DNA of 27,054 nt from a virus. The notes below the pieces were generated by a model that worked only from the letters and a program-made list of their open reading frames with translations, was not told the DNA's origin and searched no databases. Every line of letters starts with the position of its first letter. The first letter of the stretch is position 1. A program made the translations under genes and the position numbers. Of this stretch, positions 14,852-21,987 are shown one piece after another. The stretch spans positions 1 to 27,054 of IMG/VR virus record IMGVR_UViG_3300032323_003351, one strand, 5' to 3'.

Positions 14852-16426
14852 TTATCTACAATCTGGACAATCAACTTGTTCATCACCATTACAAATACTA
14901 CAGGTAATATCTCCAACACCTAAACATCTTTCACAATCAATTGTTCCTTCACCATCACACTCAGGACAATTAAGTTCACCTTTACCTTCACAAAAGTCAC
15001 AATCAGGATCACTACCATCACAAGAAGGACAAGGTACTATTTTTCTACCATCACAGAAATCACAAGTTTCACCTCTTACACCTTCACATTCTGGACATTC
15101 TACAATTCCAGTACTTAAACACTCTGGACAATCTACTTCACCACCTCCACCACAAAAGCTACAAGGACTTAAATTACCATCAGTACCTTCTAAATAATAA
15201 TCTTTATCTCTACTTTCTTCATTTGTTAATATACCTGTTTTAATTGTATAATATTTAAGAGTATCCATATAAGGATAACCATTATCATATTCTGTATTTT
15301 CAGGTAATTTAACTTTTATAATACTTTCATCTTTACTTAATTGAACACCATTCAACATTAAAGGTGTATCCTCATTAAAATCTTGATCTTTCTTATATAA
15401 AAATCCATTCTTATTAGCAAATTCTTTGAAAAATTCAATATCAGCAGTATCAATTACATAAACACGATCCATTATTTTTCTACCTTTATTATCAGTCCAT
15501 AGTAAAGCTCTACCTGTTATTTTATCTTCTACAGGTAATGTAATAACTTCTCCAGTATCTTCATCTACATAATCTTCAACATATCCTTCTTCTTGTCTAA
15601 GTATAATCATAGAAACTTGATCTGGATTATAAACATAAATATCAAAGTAAGGTTGACAATATTTATGTTTCATACAAGAACCACCCAAAGAACCTTTTTT
15701 AGTAAAATAAGTATTTGATAAATAATACTTTCTTATATCTTCACCTTTAACAATCTCAAATCTACTTAATGTATTGTTTCTTAACTTCATTTGAGTCTTA
15801 TACTTATTAACAAAATCTTCTATTTGAACTGGAGTAAAATCATATCCAGCTTTAGTTAAAATCTTATTAACAAACTTACCTACTTTATATTCAGTACTTT
15901 TATAATCACTAACATCTAATCTTAATCCTGACTTCTTTATAAAAACATTATTTCTACCATTATCCCAACTAAAATGTACCAATCTATATGGTTCTTTCCA
16001 ATATTCCCAATTAGTACTAGGTATAATCTTATTCAACTCTTCTATTGTAGGTTGAGCAACTATTTTACCAACAGTACCTTCTAATGGTTCAGCAACATTA
16101 CCAATTGGATAACTTTTATTTACTCTTGCAGTTTGTGCCAATTGATAATAAAGATTATATGGTTCGGCAGTAACTACATAATTAACAGAATCTACTTTAT
16201 CATCTGGTATAAAAGAAATAGAATCATCTTTAGTACTTATGTCAATAAAATTAGTATTAACATCAACATCTTTACCTATTATTTCTTCTAATGCATCTTT
16301 TATAGGAGAATCTATTCTATTAATAAGACTTGTAAATCTTGGCATAAATTGTATCTTTGCCTCTAAAAGTAATTCTAATTTACTTTCATTAATAAAGTCT
16401 AAATAACCATTAACAATTTTATTCAT
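14852..16426 (-). CDS. Large unknown protein with ten CxxC zinc motifs at the C-terminus
   Basis: 524 residues. The first residues, with DFINESKL near 10-17, resemble the T4 internal-protein leader (INE|S as a possible cleavage site). The large middle part (about 30-420) contains a GGSCMKHKYC segment and an ITGRALLWT segment; I recognise no catalytic family. Residues 422-524 form a regular array of ten CxxC motifs, one every 11 residues (one gap of 10), most followed by Gly-rich CxGxG-like spacing. This resembles the cysteine-rich zinc domain of DnaJ, which has four such motifs, and could bind about five zinc ions. No J-domain is present. It may be a zinc-dependent chaperone-like or nucleic-acid-binding tail. 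It starts 23 bases from a divergent gene. Confidence 0.8.
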   Translation of the reverse strand: MNKIVNGYLDFINESKLELLLEAKIQFMPRFTSLINRIDSPIKDALEEIIGKDVDVNTNFIDISTKDDSISFIPDDKVDSVNYVVTAEPYNLYYQLAQTARVNKSYPIGNVAEPLEGTVGKIVAQPTIEELNKIIPSTNWEYWKEPYRLVHFSWDNGRNNVFIKKSGLRLDVSDYKSTEYKVGKFVNKILTKAGYDFTPVQIEDFVNKYKTQMKLRNNTLSRFEIVKGEDIRKYYLSNTYFTKKGSLGGSCMKHKYCQPYFDIYVYNPDQVSMIILRQEEGYVEDYVDEDTGEVITLPVEDKITGRALLWTDNKGRKIMDRVYVIDTADIEFFKEFANKNGFLYKKDQDFNEDTPLMLNGVQLSKDESIIKVKLPENTEYDNGYPYMDTLKYYTIKTGILTNEESRDKDYYLEGTDGNLSPCSFCGGGGEVDCPECLSTGIVECPECEGVRGETCDFCDGRKIVPCPSCDGSDPDCDFCEGKGELNCPECDGEGTIDCERCLGVGDITCSICNGDEQVDCPDCR

Positions 16427-16449
16427 ATAATATATATATTAAATAATCT

Positions 16450-16854
16450 ATGTCAAAAAAGTATCAAGGAAATATAGTAGAAATTGATCCATTATGGGAA
16501 GATGTTAAGTTGTTATTCATTACAACTACTACATCAAATTTTTCATTGGATATAAAACCAAAACCTCTTTTTCTATTTATATATGAAAATAGTTTACACT
16601 TTGGTATATGTGATTATGAGTTTCAGTTTTTACAGAATTATGAAGATTTTATAATGCAAAATGAACAAGTATTCAATTCTTTTTTTCCTAACTCAGAAGA
16701 ATTTATTTATCTAAAAGATATGAATCCAACTTACTATAAATTAAATTATCAAAAAACTATTAATCAAGAAGATTTAGGTGATTTCAGTGACTATGAGTTA
16801 GATTTACTTAAAAAATGGAATAGAGAATTAAGTATTAATAAATTACTTTTTTAA
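16450..16854 (+). CDS. Unknown small protein (134 aa)
   Basis: A soluble, mixed alpha/beta protein starting MSKKYQGNIVEIDPLW and ending in a helical segment (NRELSINKLLF) that only faintly resembles the shared RDxKI terminus. No motif is recognised. Its start is 23 bases from the divergent zinc-repeat gene, too close for two separate promoters in the gap. Its 3' end overlaps the convergent small gene by 12 bases. Confidence 0.65.
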   Translation: MSKKYQGNIVEIDPLWEDVKLLFITTTTSNFSLDIKPKPLFLFIYENSLHFGICDYEFQFLQNYEDFIMQNEQVFNSFFPNSEEFIYLKDMNPTYYKLNYQKTINQEDLGDFSDYELDLLKKWNRELSINKLLF

Positions 16855-17028
16855 TATAAGGTCAATTTTTTTATCTCTAATAACATCAATTCTTTCAATA
16901 TACATTTTTTCTATATAATACATAGGATCCATACCTAAATCTTGTACTTCATATATTTGTTGTTGTGTAATATCTAATTTTATACCTTTATATATCAGAT
17001 AACCATTCTTATCAATTTTCATACTCAT
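16843..17028 (-). CDS. Small unknown protein (61 aa) with RDKKI C-terminus
   Basis: 61 residues, ending VIRDKKIDLILKK, one of the clearest copies of the shared C-terminal signature. The N-terminal MSMKIDKNGYLIYKGIK reads as two short beta strands. Being so short, it may be close to the minimal form of this protein family. Met3 is an alternative start. Confidence 0.65.
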   Translation of the reverse strand: MSMKIDKNGYLIYKGIKLDITQQQIYEVQDLGMDPMYYIEKMYIERIDVIRDKKIDLILKK

Positions 17029-17081
17029 AAAATTTATATAAAAATAATTGAAAAAAGTTAATTATATTAAAATATAAGTTG

Positions 17082-17089
17082 TATCTTTG
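17082..17089 (+). promoter_or_regulatory. Bacteroidota -7 box (TATCTTTG) before the NAD+ genes
   Basis: It is identical to the -7 box of the tRNA promoter at 21449-21456 and lies 27 bases before the start of the PRPP-synthetase-like gene. No TTTG is seen at the usual -33 spacing. Confidence 0.55.
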
Positions 17090-17115
17090 TATAGAAATTC
17101 AAACTATAAAATATT

Positions 17116-17979
17116 ATGAAAATATTAGACTTAGTTGACCAAGAAAAAGATGGAGATTCAATGCTTAGATACAAAATATCTAAATTCCCTGATGGTCAAC
17201 AATCAATCAACCTTGACTTCATACATCTTGAAGATGAAGTAAAAATTAGTTCAAGACTTAATGACTTCAAAGACTTAGAAGTTATTTTATGTGCAACTGC
17301 TGCTCTTAGAAATTTAGGAGTAAAAACCATTCACCTTTATGTACCATACTTCTTAGGTGCTCGTTCTGATAGACAATTTGAAGATGGAGGTATCAATTAT
17401 CTTAAAGATGTTATCTGTCCAATTATCAATTCACAAAATTATGAAACTGTAACTATTGTAGATGCTCACTCTGATGTACTTGAAGCTTGTATTCATAACT
17501 ACAGAAAGATTGATAACATCAAATTAGTTAAATTTGCTTTAACTGACATTGATAATACAAATGGTGCAAGAGAAAGACTTATCTTAGTTTCTCCTGATGC
17601 AGGTGCTCTTAAAAAAATGTATCATGTTTCAGAACATTTTGGAATTGACAAAATGGTTATTGCAAACAAACACAGAGATATTAAAACTGGTAAAATTACT
17701 CACACAGAAGTTCCTGGACTTACTCAAGAACCTGGTAGTAAAAACTTTGTTATCATTGATGATATTTGTGATGGTGGTAGAACTTTCTTAGAAATTGCTA
17801 AAACAATCAGAAAAGAAAGAGAAGATTCTGTCTTTAATGACAAAATCTATTTAGTAGTTACTCATGGAATCTTCTCTGCAGGATTTAGTGAATTAAAAAA
17901 CTGGATTGATGGTATTTATTGTACCAACTCAGTTAAAGATGTAGATAATGAATTAGTAAAACAACTTAATATATTTTAA
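17116..17979 (+). CDS. PRPP-synthetase-like enzyme, candidate ADP-ribose pyrophosphate synthetase (Adps)
   Basis: 287 residues of the ribose-phosphate pyrophosphokinase fold. Visible features are KFPDGQQ (about 23-29), VPYFLGARSDRQF (about 76-88, the ATP-binding loop region), DAHSD (about 116-120) and the phosphoribosyltransferase-type loop VIIDDICDGGRTFL (about 215-228). It is shorter than bacterial Prs (about 310-320). A classical enzyme would make PRPP from ribose-5-phosphate. In the phage NARP1 pathway a gene annotated this way instead makes ADP-ribose-5-pyrophosphate from ADP-ribose and ATP. It is followed after one base by the NAMPT-like gene, the NARP1 arrangement, but sequence reading alone cannot settle the substrate. 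Confidence 0.9.
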   Translation: MKILDLVDQEKDGDSMLRYKISKFPDGQQSINLDFIHLEDEVKISSRLNDFKDLEVILCATAALRNLGVKTIHLYVPYFLGARSDRQFEDGGINYLKDVICPIINSQNYETVTIVDAHSDVLEACIHNYRKIDNIKLVKFALTDIDNTNGARERLILVSPDAGALKKMYHVSEHFGIDKMVIANKHRDIKTGKITHTEVPGLTQEPGSKNFVIIDDICDGGRTFLEIAKTIRKEREDSVFNDKIYLVVTHGIFSAGFSELKNWIDGIYCTNSVKDVDNELVKQLNIF

Positions 17980-17980
17980 T

Positions 17981-19552
17981 ATGAACTTTTTAGAAATTTA
18001 TTGGACAGATGTATATAAAACAGGACACAAACCAATGTTACCTGTAGGAAGTACCTTAATGTACTCAAACAACACACCAAGAAGTGGTAAACATAGTAAT
18101 TGTCCTAATGATGGTGAAGTTGTTCAATTTGGACAACAAAAACTTGTTAGACAAATGTATCATGACTGGAATACAAATTTCTTTAACAGACCTATTCAAG
18201 AAATTGATAAGTTTGGTGAAGATATGACAATGATGTTGGGTTTATCTCAACCTTATGATGTAACTCACTTCAAAGAATTACACAAATTAGGTTACTTACC
18301 TGTTAGAATTAAATCTTTAGAAGAAGGAACTGTAACTCCCTACAAAATACCTTCTTTCACTATTGTAAATACTCAACCATTAAATGGTTATGTTGCTGAC
18401 TGGATTGTAAACTATTTAGAAACTATCTTATCTGCTGAGTTTTGGCAAGGTCAAACATCAGCTACCTTTGTACGTTCTTTAAGACAATTAGGTAAAAAAT
18501 GGATTATGAAAACTAATCCAGAAGCTATTGGTTTCTTAGACTTCCAATTCCATGATTTCTCTATGAGAGGTATGGGCGGTAAATCTGCAATTGTTAACTC
18601 TGGTTTAGGTTTTGCAACTGGTTCAAGAGGTTCTGATACTTTACCAGTAATTCCTGCAGCAAGAATGTATTATGATGAAGTTGAACCTTGTATCAACTCT
18701 GTAATTGCATCTGAACATGCTATTATGTGTTCTTTAACTGGTTTCTTTATGCAAAATGCACAAGGTGACTGGACTAAAGTTGGTGAGTTTGAGTATGAAA
18801 TGTTTGTTTACTTATTGAAAAAATTTCCAAGTGGTATTCTTTCTTTGGTAATGGACACCTTTGACTTATGGAGAGCAATCACAGAATATTGTGTTAAAGC
18901 AAAAGACTTGATTATGTCTCGTGATGGTAAATTGGTAATCAGACCTGACTCTGGAGATCCTGTTGATATTCTTTGTGGAACTGTACAAGAATGTGATAGA
19001 GAAAATGTTTTAAAATTAATTGCTAATAAACCAGAAGAAAGAAAATGGTTACCTTCACACTCTGGTGTTATTGAATTGCTCTGGAACATCTTTGGTGGTA
19101 CAATTTCATCTACAGGATACAAAGTATTAGATTCACATATTGGAGCAATCTATGGTGATAGTATTAACTATGATAGAGCTCAAAGAATCTTTGAAAGATT
19201 AGAAGCTAAAGGTTTTGCTTCTACAAATGTAGTTCTTGGTATTGGGTCTTACTCTTTACAACATGTAACAAGAGATACACATGGTTCTGCTCAAAAAGCA
19301 ACTTACATTGAGATTTTACAAGGCGATAAACCTGTTGGAATTGAAATCTTTAAGGATCCAATTACTGATGGTGGTACTAAAAAATCTGCAAAAGGTCTTT
19401 TACAAGTCTATGAAGAAGATGGTGTAATTAAATTAAAAGATCAATGTACTTGGGAAGAAGAAGGTAAAGGTTTACTTCAAGTAATCTTTGAAGATGGTAA
19501 GTTTTATAATGAAACTACTCTTACAAGAATTAGAGAGAAACTAAATAACTAA
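17981..19552 (+). CDS. NAMPT-like nicotinamide transferase, candidate Namat
   Basis: 523 residues of the nicotinamide phosphoribosyltransferase family. Family signatures include TDVYKTGHKPMLP (about 9-21), MYSNNTPRSGKH (about 27-38), DTFDLWRAITEY (about 288-299), RPDSGDP (equivalent to the human Arg311/Asp313 region), GGTISSTGYKVLD and GIGSYSLQHVTRDTHG. Human NAMPT is about 491 residues. The classical reaction is nicotinamide + PRPP to NMN; in NARP1 the partner is ADP-ribose pyrophosphate and the product is NAD+ directly, so no NMN adenylyltransferase is needed, and none is seen in this window. The stop of the synthetase gene and this ATG are separated by one base. A hairpin terminator follows, so the pair forms a two-gene operon. 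Confidence 0.93.
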   Translation: MNFLEIYWTDVYKTGHKPMLPVGSTLMYSNNTPRSGKHSNCPNDGEVVQFGQQKLVRQMYHDWNTNFFNRPIQEIDKFGEDMTMMLGLSQPYDVTHFKELHKLGYLPVRIKSLEEGTVTPYKIPSFTIVNTQPLNGYVADWIVNYLETILSAEFWQGQTSATFVRSLRQLGKKWIMKTNPEAIGFLDFQFHDFSMRGMGGKSAIVNSGLGFATGSRGSDTLPVIPAARMYYDEVEPCINSVIASEHAIMCSLTGFFMQNAQGDWTKVGEFEYEMFVYLLKKFPSGILSLVMDTFDLWRAITEYCVKAKDLIMSRDGKLVIRPDSGDPVDILCGTVQECDRENVLKLIANKPEERKWLPSHSGVIELLWNIFGGTISSTGYKVLDSHIGAIYGDSINYDRAQRIFERLEAKGFASTNVVLGIGSYSLQHVTRDTHGSAQKATYIEILQGDKPVGIEIFKDPITDGGTKKSAKGLLQVYEEDGVIKLKDQCTWEEEGKGLLQVIFEDGKFYNETTLTRIREKLNN

Positions 19553-19557
19553 GAATT

Positions 19558-19584
19558 AAGAGTGATGAAAGTCACTCTTTTTTT
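19558..19584 (+). terminator. Hairpin terminator of the NAD+ operon
   Basis: AAGAGTGA pairs with TCACTCTT across a short loop (TGAAAG), followed by a T-run. Confidence 0.85.
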
Positions 19585-19631
19585 AATTAGTTTGTAAAAG
19601 AACTTATGAAAAAGAGAAGAGAAGAAAAATA

Positions 19632-19659
19632 AAAAAATCCATCATTTGATGGATTTTTT
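19632..19659. terminator. Second, bidirectional hairpin terminator
   Basis: AAAAAATCCATC pairs with GATGGATTTTTT around an ATTT loop. It ends one base before the minus-strand gene stop. The 47 bases between this and the previous hairpin hold only an 8-codon ATG frame, which I do not call. Confidence 0.9.
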
Positions 19660-19660
19660 A

Positions 19661-19909
19661 TTATATATCAGGAAACATATTTCTAATCTTTTTCTTTCTT
19701 TTTAGATTTTTAGGTCCAGGAAATGTCATACTCATTGTTCTTGGATATAAAGAAGCATAGTCAAGATTTATAGGTTCAATACCTTGAGAACCACCAGATA
19801 CTAAAGATCCTGAATATCCTTGTGGAGCAACAGAAGTTACTAAACTTTTTTGATTCTTTCTTTGCTCTAATAGCTCTTCAAGAATTTTATTATAATCTAC
19901 TTCATCCAT
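19661..19909 (-). CDS. Small unknown protein (82 aa) with a DYASLYP segment
   Basis: 82 residues: an acidic N-terminal helix (DEVDYNKILEELLEQRKNQ), a Gly/Ser-rich middle, then INLDYASLYPRTMSM and a basic end (KNLKRKKKIR). DYASLYP resembles motif A of family B DNA polymerases (DxxSLYP), but the rest of a polymerase is absent. The composition suggests a partly disordered small phage protein. It starts one base after the stop of the nucleotidyltransferase gene and is the last gene of a four-gene minus-strand operon. Confidence 0.65.
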   Translation of the reverse strand: MDEVDYNKILEELLEQRKNQKSLVTSVAPQGYSGSLVSGGSQGIEPINLDYASLYPRTMSMTFPGPKNLKRKKKIRNMFPDI

Positions 19910-19910
19910 A

Positions 19911-20516
19911 CTACTTATGTGTTATATGTCTAAATCTAGTTAGTGTTTCATTTCTAACTTCTCTGAACTTAGAATCCAATTCTTCCCAAGTCCAATGTTT
20001 TGACTTTATTTCATCCCATATCCAGTTAGCACATCCAAAATCAGTTATTTTACCATCTTTTACAATCTGAGTTGCAAACATTGGTATTCTTATTGAGTGA
20101 AATAATGATTTAACACCAATATGATATTCATCAAATTGTATTTTCTTGTTAGCTTTTACCCAAGAGTTAGAACTAATATGTGATGTGGCATGTCTTAATT
20201 TTTTTACATCAAATTTAAAAGTAAATTTCTTATCTTCTTTTAATTTAGCCCAATCTGGTGCATAAATACATTCTAAGTTGTTTATTCTATGCCAATCTAA
20301 ATCTTCTTGAAACTTAGTTGGTGTATAAACATGAATGTTAAATAATCCTTTTCTTAACTCAGTTGAATTAACTGAATTATTAGCAACCATAATAACATCC
20401 CAGTCAGATTTACTATTTGCAGTTCCATATACTTGTGAACCAAATATATAAACATTAAATACTCTACTTTTATGTATTCCTGATGCTTTTATTATTGTGT
20501 CTAATGTTGGTATCAT
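19911..20516 (-). CDS. Nucleotidyltransferase of the DNA polymerase beta superfamily
   Basis: 201 residues. The N-terminal signature IFGSQVYGT (Gly26, Ser27) followed by KSDWDVIMV (Asp38, Asp40) is the nucleotidyltransferase active site; a third acidic residue is not obvious. The C-terminal half is helical. It is shorter than, and clearly different from, the RlaP-like enzyme at 4970. Relatives include phage and mobile-element nucleotidyltransferases acting on nucleotides, RNA or proteins; the substrate cannot be read here. It overlaps the upstream membrane-protein gene by 4 bases (ATGA). Confidence 0.78.
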   Translation of the reverse strand: MIPTLDTIIKASGIHKSRVFNVYIFGSQVYGTANSKSDWDVIMVANNSVNSTELRKGLFNIHVYTPTKFQEDLDWHRINNLECIYAPDWAKLKEDKKFTFKFDVKKLRHATSHISSNSWVKANKKIQFDEYHIGVKSLFHSIRIPMFATQIVKDGKITDFGCANWIWDEIKSKHWTWEELDSKFREVRNETLTRFRHITHK

Positions 20517-21016
20517 CCTAATATCTTTTTTAATTTCTCTTCTCTAATATCTGCAATTGTCATAAAGTAATTTTTCACATCTAACCAAAATACTTGAATT
20601 ATTAGTTTAGAGCCTACAAATTCTAATTCAACTATCCAATCATCATTTAATTCTTCTATACTGATTATATCCAATTCAAATCCTTTATAAATATTTTGCA
20701 TATTTTCAGAATTAATATAATTTTTACTATTGCTAACTTTATTCAAATCATACTCAAAATCTTTTTGAACCACAATTCTTTCACCTATAGTTGGTAGTGT
20801 ATAATAACTCTTATCAAATTTTAATACACCTGTTGAAATCCTTGTCTTTACAAAAACAACCCACAAACAAATAAGTCCCATTAAACTTATACCATAAAAC
20901 ATTGTTGTTGTAAATTGTAACATAACTGCAGAAGCACCAATTAATAATAGAACTATTCCTACTCTATTATCTTTTGATATCCACTTATCTATTTTATATA
21001 ATTTATTCTTTAACAT
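20513..21016 (-). CDS. Membrane protein with RExKL C-terminus
   Basis: 167 residues. Two hydrophobic helices near the N-terminus (about 19-37 and 41-56) are followed by a soluble domain. The end, IADIREEKLKKILG, is a variant of the shared terminal signature with Glu instead of Asp. Its start overlaps the end of the upstream gene by 7 bases and its end overlaps the nucleotidyltransferase start by 4 bases, so translation is coupled. Function is unknown. Confidence 0.7.
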   Translation of the reverse strand: MLKNKLYKIDKWISKDNRVGIVLLLIGASAVMLQFTTTMFYGISLMGLICLWVVFVKTRISTGVLKFDKSYYTLPTIGERIVVQKDFEYDLNKVSNSKNYINSENMQNIYKGFELDIISIEELNDDWIVELEFVGSKLIIQVFWLDVKNYFMTIADIREEKLKKILG

Positions 21017-21378
21017 GCTAAATAAAATTGCATTTCATTACTATTCAATACCTTATTAATCTGTTCTTCTCTTTTATAAGTCTTCATTATTAAATGAACC
21101 TTAGTATAATAGTCAAATAATTTCTTTCTATGTTCTTCACTTCTCCATTTTACCTTTGGATCACTAAACTCTTGTAATTCTTCTTCAATATCTTCTATTG
21201 TCATTACATTATATCTACCCCATTCTCTTAATAAGAATATATCTCTTGTGTTTGGGTCTGAATGAAAAACACTTAAATCTTCACATATCATATCTGGTCT
21301 TAAATTACCAATATAAGGATAATCTAAATCATCTCTTAATACTGAAAGTGCTACACCACCTCTTATTATTACTTTCAT
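21010..21378 (-). CDS. Unknown small protein (122 aa)
   Basis: A charged protein starting MKVIIRGGVALSVL. A KREEQINKVLN segment close to its end resembles the RDxKIxxIL signature, but is followed by 10 more residues ending LAC. It is the first gene of a minus-strand operon (this gene, membrane protein, nucleotidyltransferase, 82-aa protein) with a -7 box 16 bases upstream. No family is recognised. Confidence 0.7.
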   Translation of the reverse strand: MKVIIRGGVALSVLRDDLDYPYIGNLRPDMICEDLSVFHSDPNTRDIFLLREWGRYNVMTIEDIEEELQEFSDPKVKWRSEEHRKKLFDYYTKVHLIMKTYKREEQINKVLNSNEMQFYLAC

Positions 21379-21393
21379 AAAACTAAATTTTCA

Positions 21394-21401
21394 CAAATAT
21401 A
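21394..21401 (-). promoter_or_regulatory. Putative Bacteroidota -7 box (TATATTTG)
   Basis: It matches TAnnTTTG on the minus strand. At the usual 19-base spacing the -33 position reads TTTT. It faces away from the tRNA promoter at 21426-21456, giving a compact divergent promoter region. Confidence 0.5.
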
Positions 21402-21425
21402 AGGATTAATTTTTGATAAAAAATA

Positions 21426-21456
21426 TTTGGTGATTAAAATATTTATACTATCTTTG
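21426..21456 (+). promoter_or_regulatory. Bacteroidota-type promoter of the tRNA locus (TTTG-N19-TATCTTTG)
   Basis: TTTG at 21426-21429 and TATCTTTG at 21449-21456, separated by 19 bases, match the Bacteroidota primary sigma factor consensus exactly. Transcription would begin about 30 bases before the outer tRNA. This is the best promoter in the window and is strong evidence for the host phylum and for active transcription of the tRNAs. Confidence 0.8.
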
Positions 21457-21495
21457 CATCAACAAAATAGAAAATTACTATATAATAGTACAATT

Positions 21496-21669
21496 GGTCC
21501 TATAGCTCAGTTGGTTAGAGCAACTGACTCATGTTGGAAAGCAACAAATGGTATGTTGAATAATGTAAATTATTAACACTTTGTGTTTGAGGTTCGAATC
21601 CTTATTCCAACACAAGTCTTTATGATTAAAGAAATCAGTAGGTCCCTGGTTCGAGCCCAGGTGGGACCA
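21496..21669 (+). tRNA. Interrupted tRNA with CAT anticodon (Met or Ile2), 100-nt insert in the anticodon loop
   Basis: Both halves are complete. Acceptor strands GGTCCTA (21496-21502) and TGGGACC (21662-21668) pair, with one G-U; discriminator A is 21669. The D arm is GCTC/GAGC (21505-21508, 21518-21521), and the T arm is CCTGG-TTCGAGC-CCAGG (21645-21661). Anticodon stem ACTGA (21523-21527) pairs perfectly with TCAGT (21635-21639). The loop would read CTCAT|AA if bases 21533-21632 were removed, giving anticodon CAT and a standard 74-nt tRNA without encoded CCA. The anticodon stem lacks the G-C triple of initiators, so elongator Met or lysidine-modified Ile is meant. The insert begins with another tRNA. 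The locus could make a spliced tRNA or be a disrupted one. Confidence 0.88.
21533..21612 (+). tRNA. tRNA-Tyr-like gene nested in the anticodon loop of the outer tRNA
   Basis: 80 nt fold as a complete tRNA. Acceptor GTTGGAA (21533-21539) pairs perfectly with TTCCAAC (21605-21611), with A at the discriminator. D stem CAAC/GTTG encloses a GG-containing loop. The T arm is TGAGG-TTCGAAT-CCTTA (21588-21604). The variable region of about 13 nt holds a small CAC-TTT-GTG hairpin, as in class II bacterial tRNA-Tyr. The anticodon arm AATAA / TTATT (21559-21563, 21570-21574) leaves loop TGTAAA with anticodon GTA, one base short of normal; the alternative register gives a 7-base loop with AAA and one mismatch. 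Tyr is favoured by the variable arm and the TGTAAA wording. Its 5' end is exactly the outer-tRNA break point. Confidence 0.82.
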
Positions 21670-21693
21670 CAATTAAAAATTAAAAGTATCAAA

Positions 21694-21987
21694 ATGGAAT
21701 TGAATGAAATTAAAAAAGATTTGTATAAATCTAAAGCAATGGCAAAATTAAGTCACTATGTTAGTGGTAACCTTTACTATACAGTAGAGTTGACTGATGG
21801 AGTCTATCAATTCCCTATCTCTACTATTGAGGTTAATACTGAAATAATTAAAGATGTTGATGTAGAATTGATGTCATTATCATCTGATTTAGGTACAACT
21901 ACATTTGAGTCTGAAATGAAAGGGTCGGATCTGAATCGTTGGATTGCTAAAGCAGTTGAAAAAGGAGAATTTATAAAAATAAGTTAG
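21694..21987 (+). CDS. Unknown small protein (97 aa) downstream of the tRNAs
   Basis: The true start is most likely the ATG at 21694, just after the outer tRNA; the frame is open further upstream only because it runs through tRNA sequence. 97 residues: a basic helical N-terminus, a beta segment (LYYTVELTDGVYQFPIST), then an acidic helical end with SDLNRWIAKAVEKGEF. It is probably read from the tRNA promoter, so the transcript is tRNA-mRNA and RNase Z cleavage at 21669 would leave a leader of about 24 bases. No family is recognised. Confidence 0.72.
   Translation: MELNEIKKDLYKSKAMAKLSHYVSGNLYYTVELTDGVYQFPISTIEVNTEIIKDVDVELMSLSSDLGTTTFESEMKGSDLNRWIAKAVEKGEFIKIS

Noticed and set aside
16843-16854. 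Toxin-antitoxin reading of the convergent small genes near 16450-17028
   Set aside because: The genes are convergent rather than cotranscribed, and neither protein shows toxin or antitoxin features.
19606-19632. 8-codon ATG frame (MKKRREEK) between two terminators
   Set aside because: It is too short to distinguish from chance and has no supporting promoter.
21533-21632. Group I or group II intron in the tRNA anticodon loop
   Set aside because: At 100 nt the insert is too short for either, no core motifs are seen, and most of it folds as a tRNA.
21583-21693. Longer form of the 97-aa protein starting inside the tRNA region
   Set aside because: The upstream codons are tRNA sequence; the ATG at 21694 follows the mature tRNA end directly.
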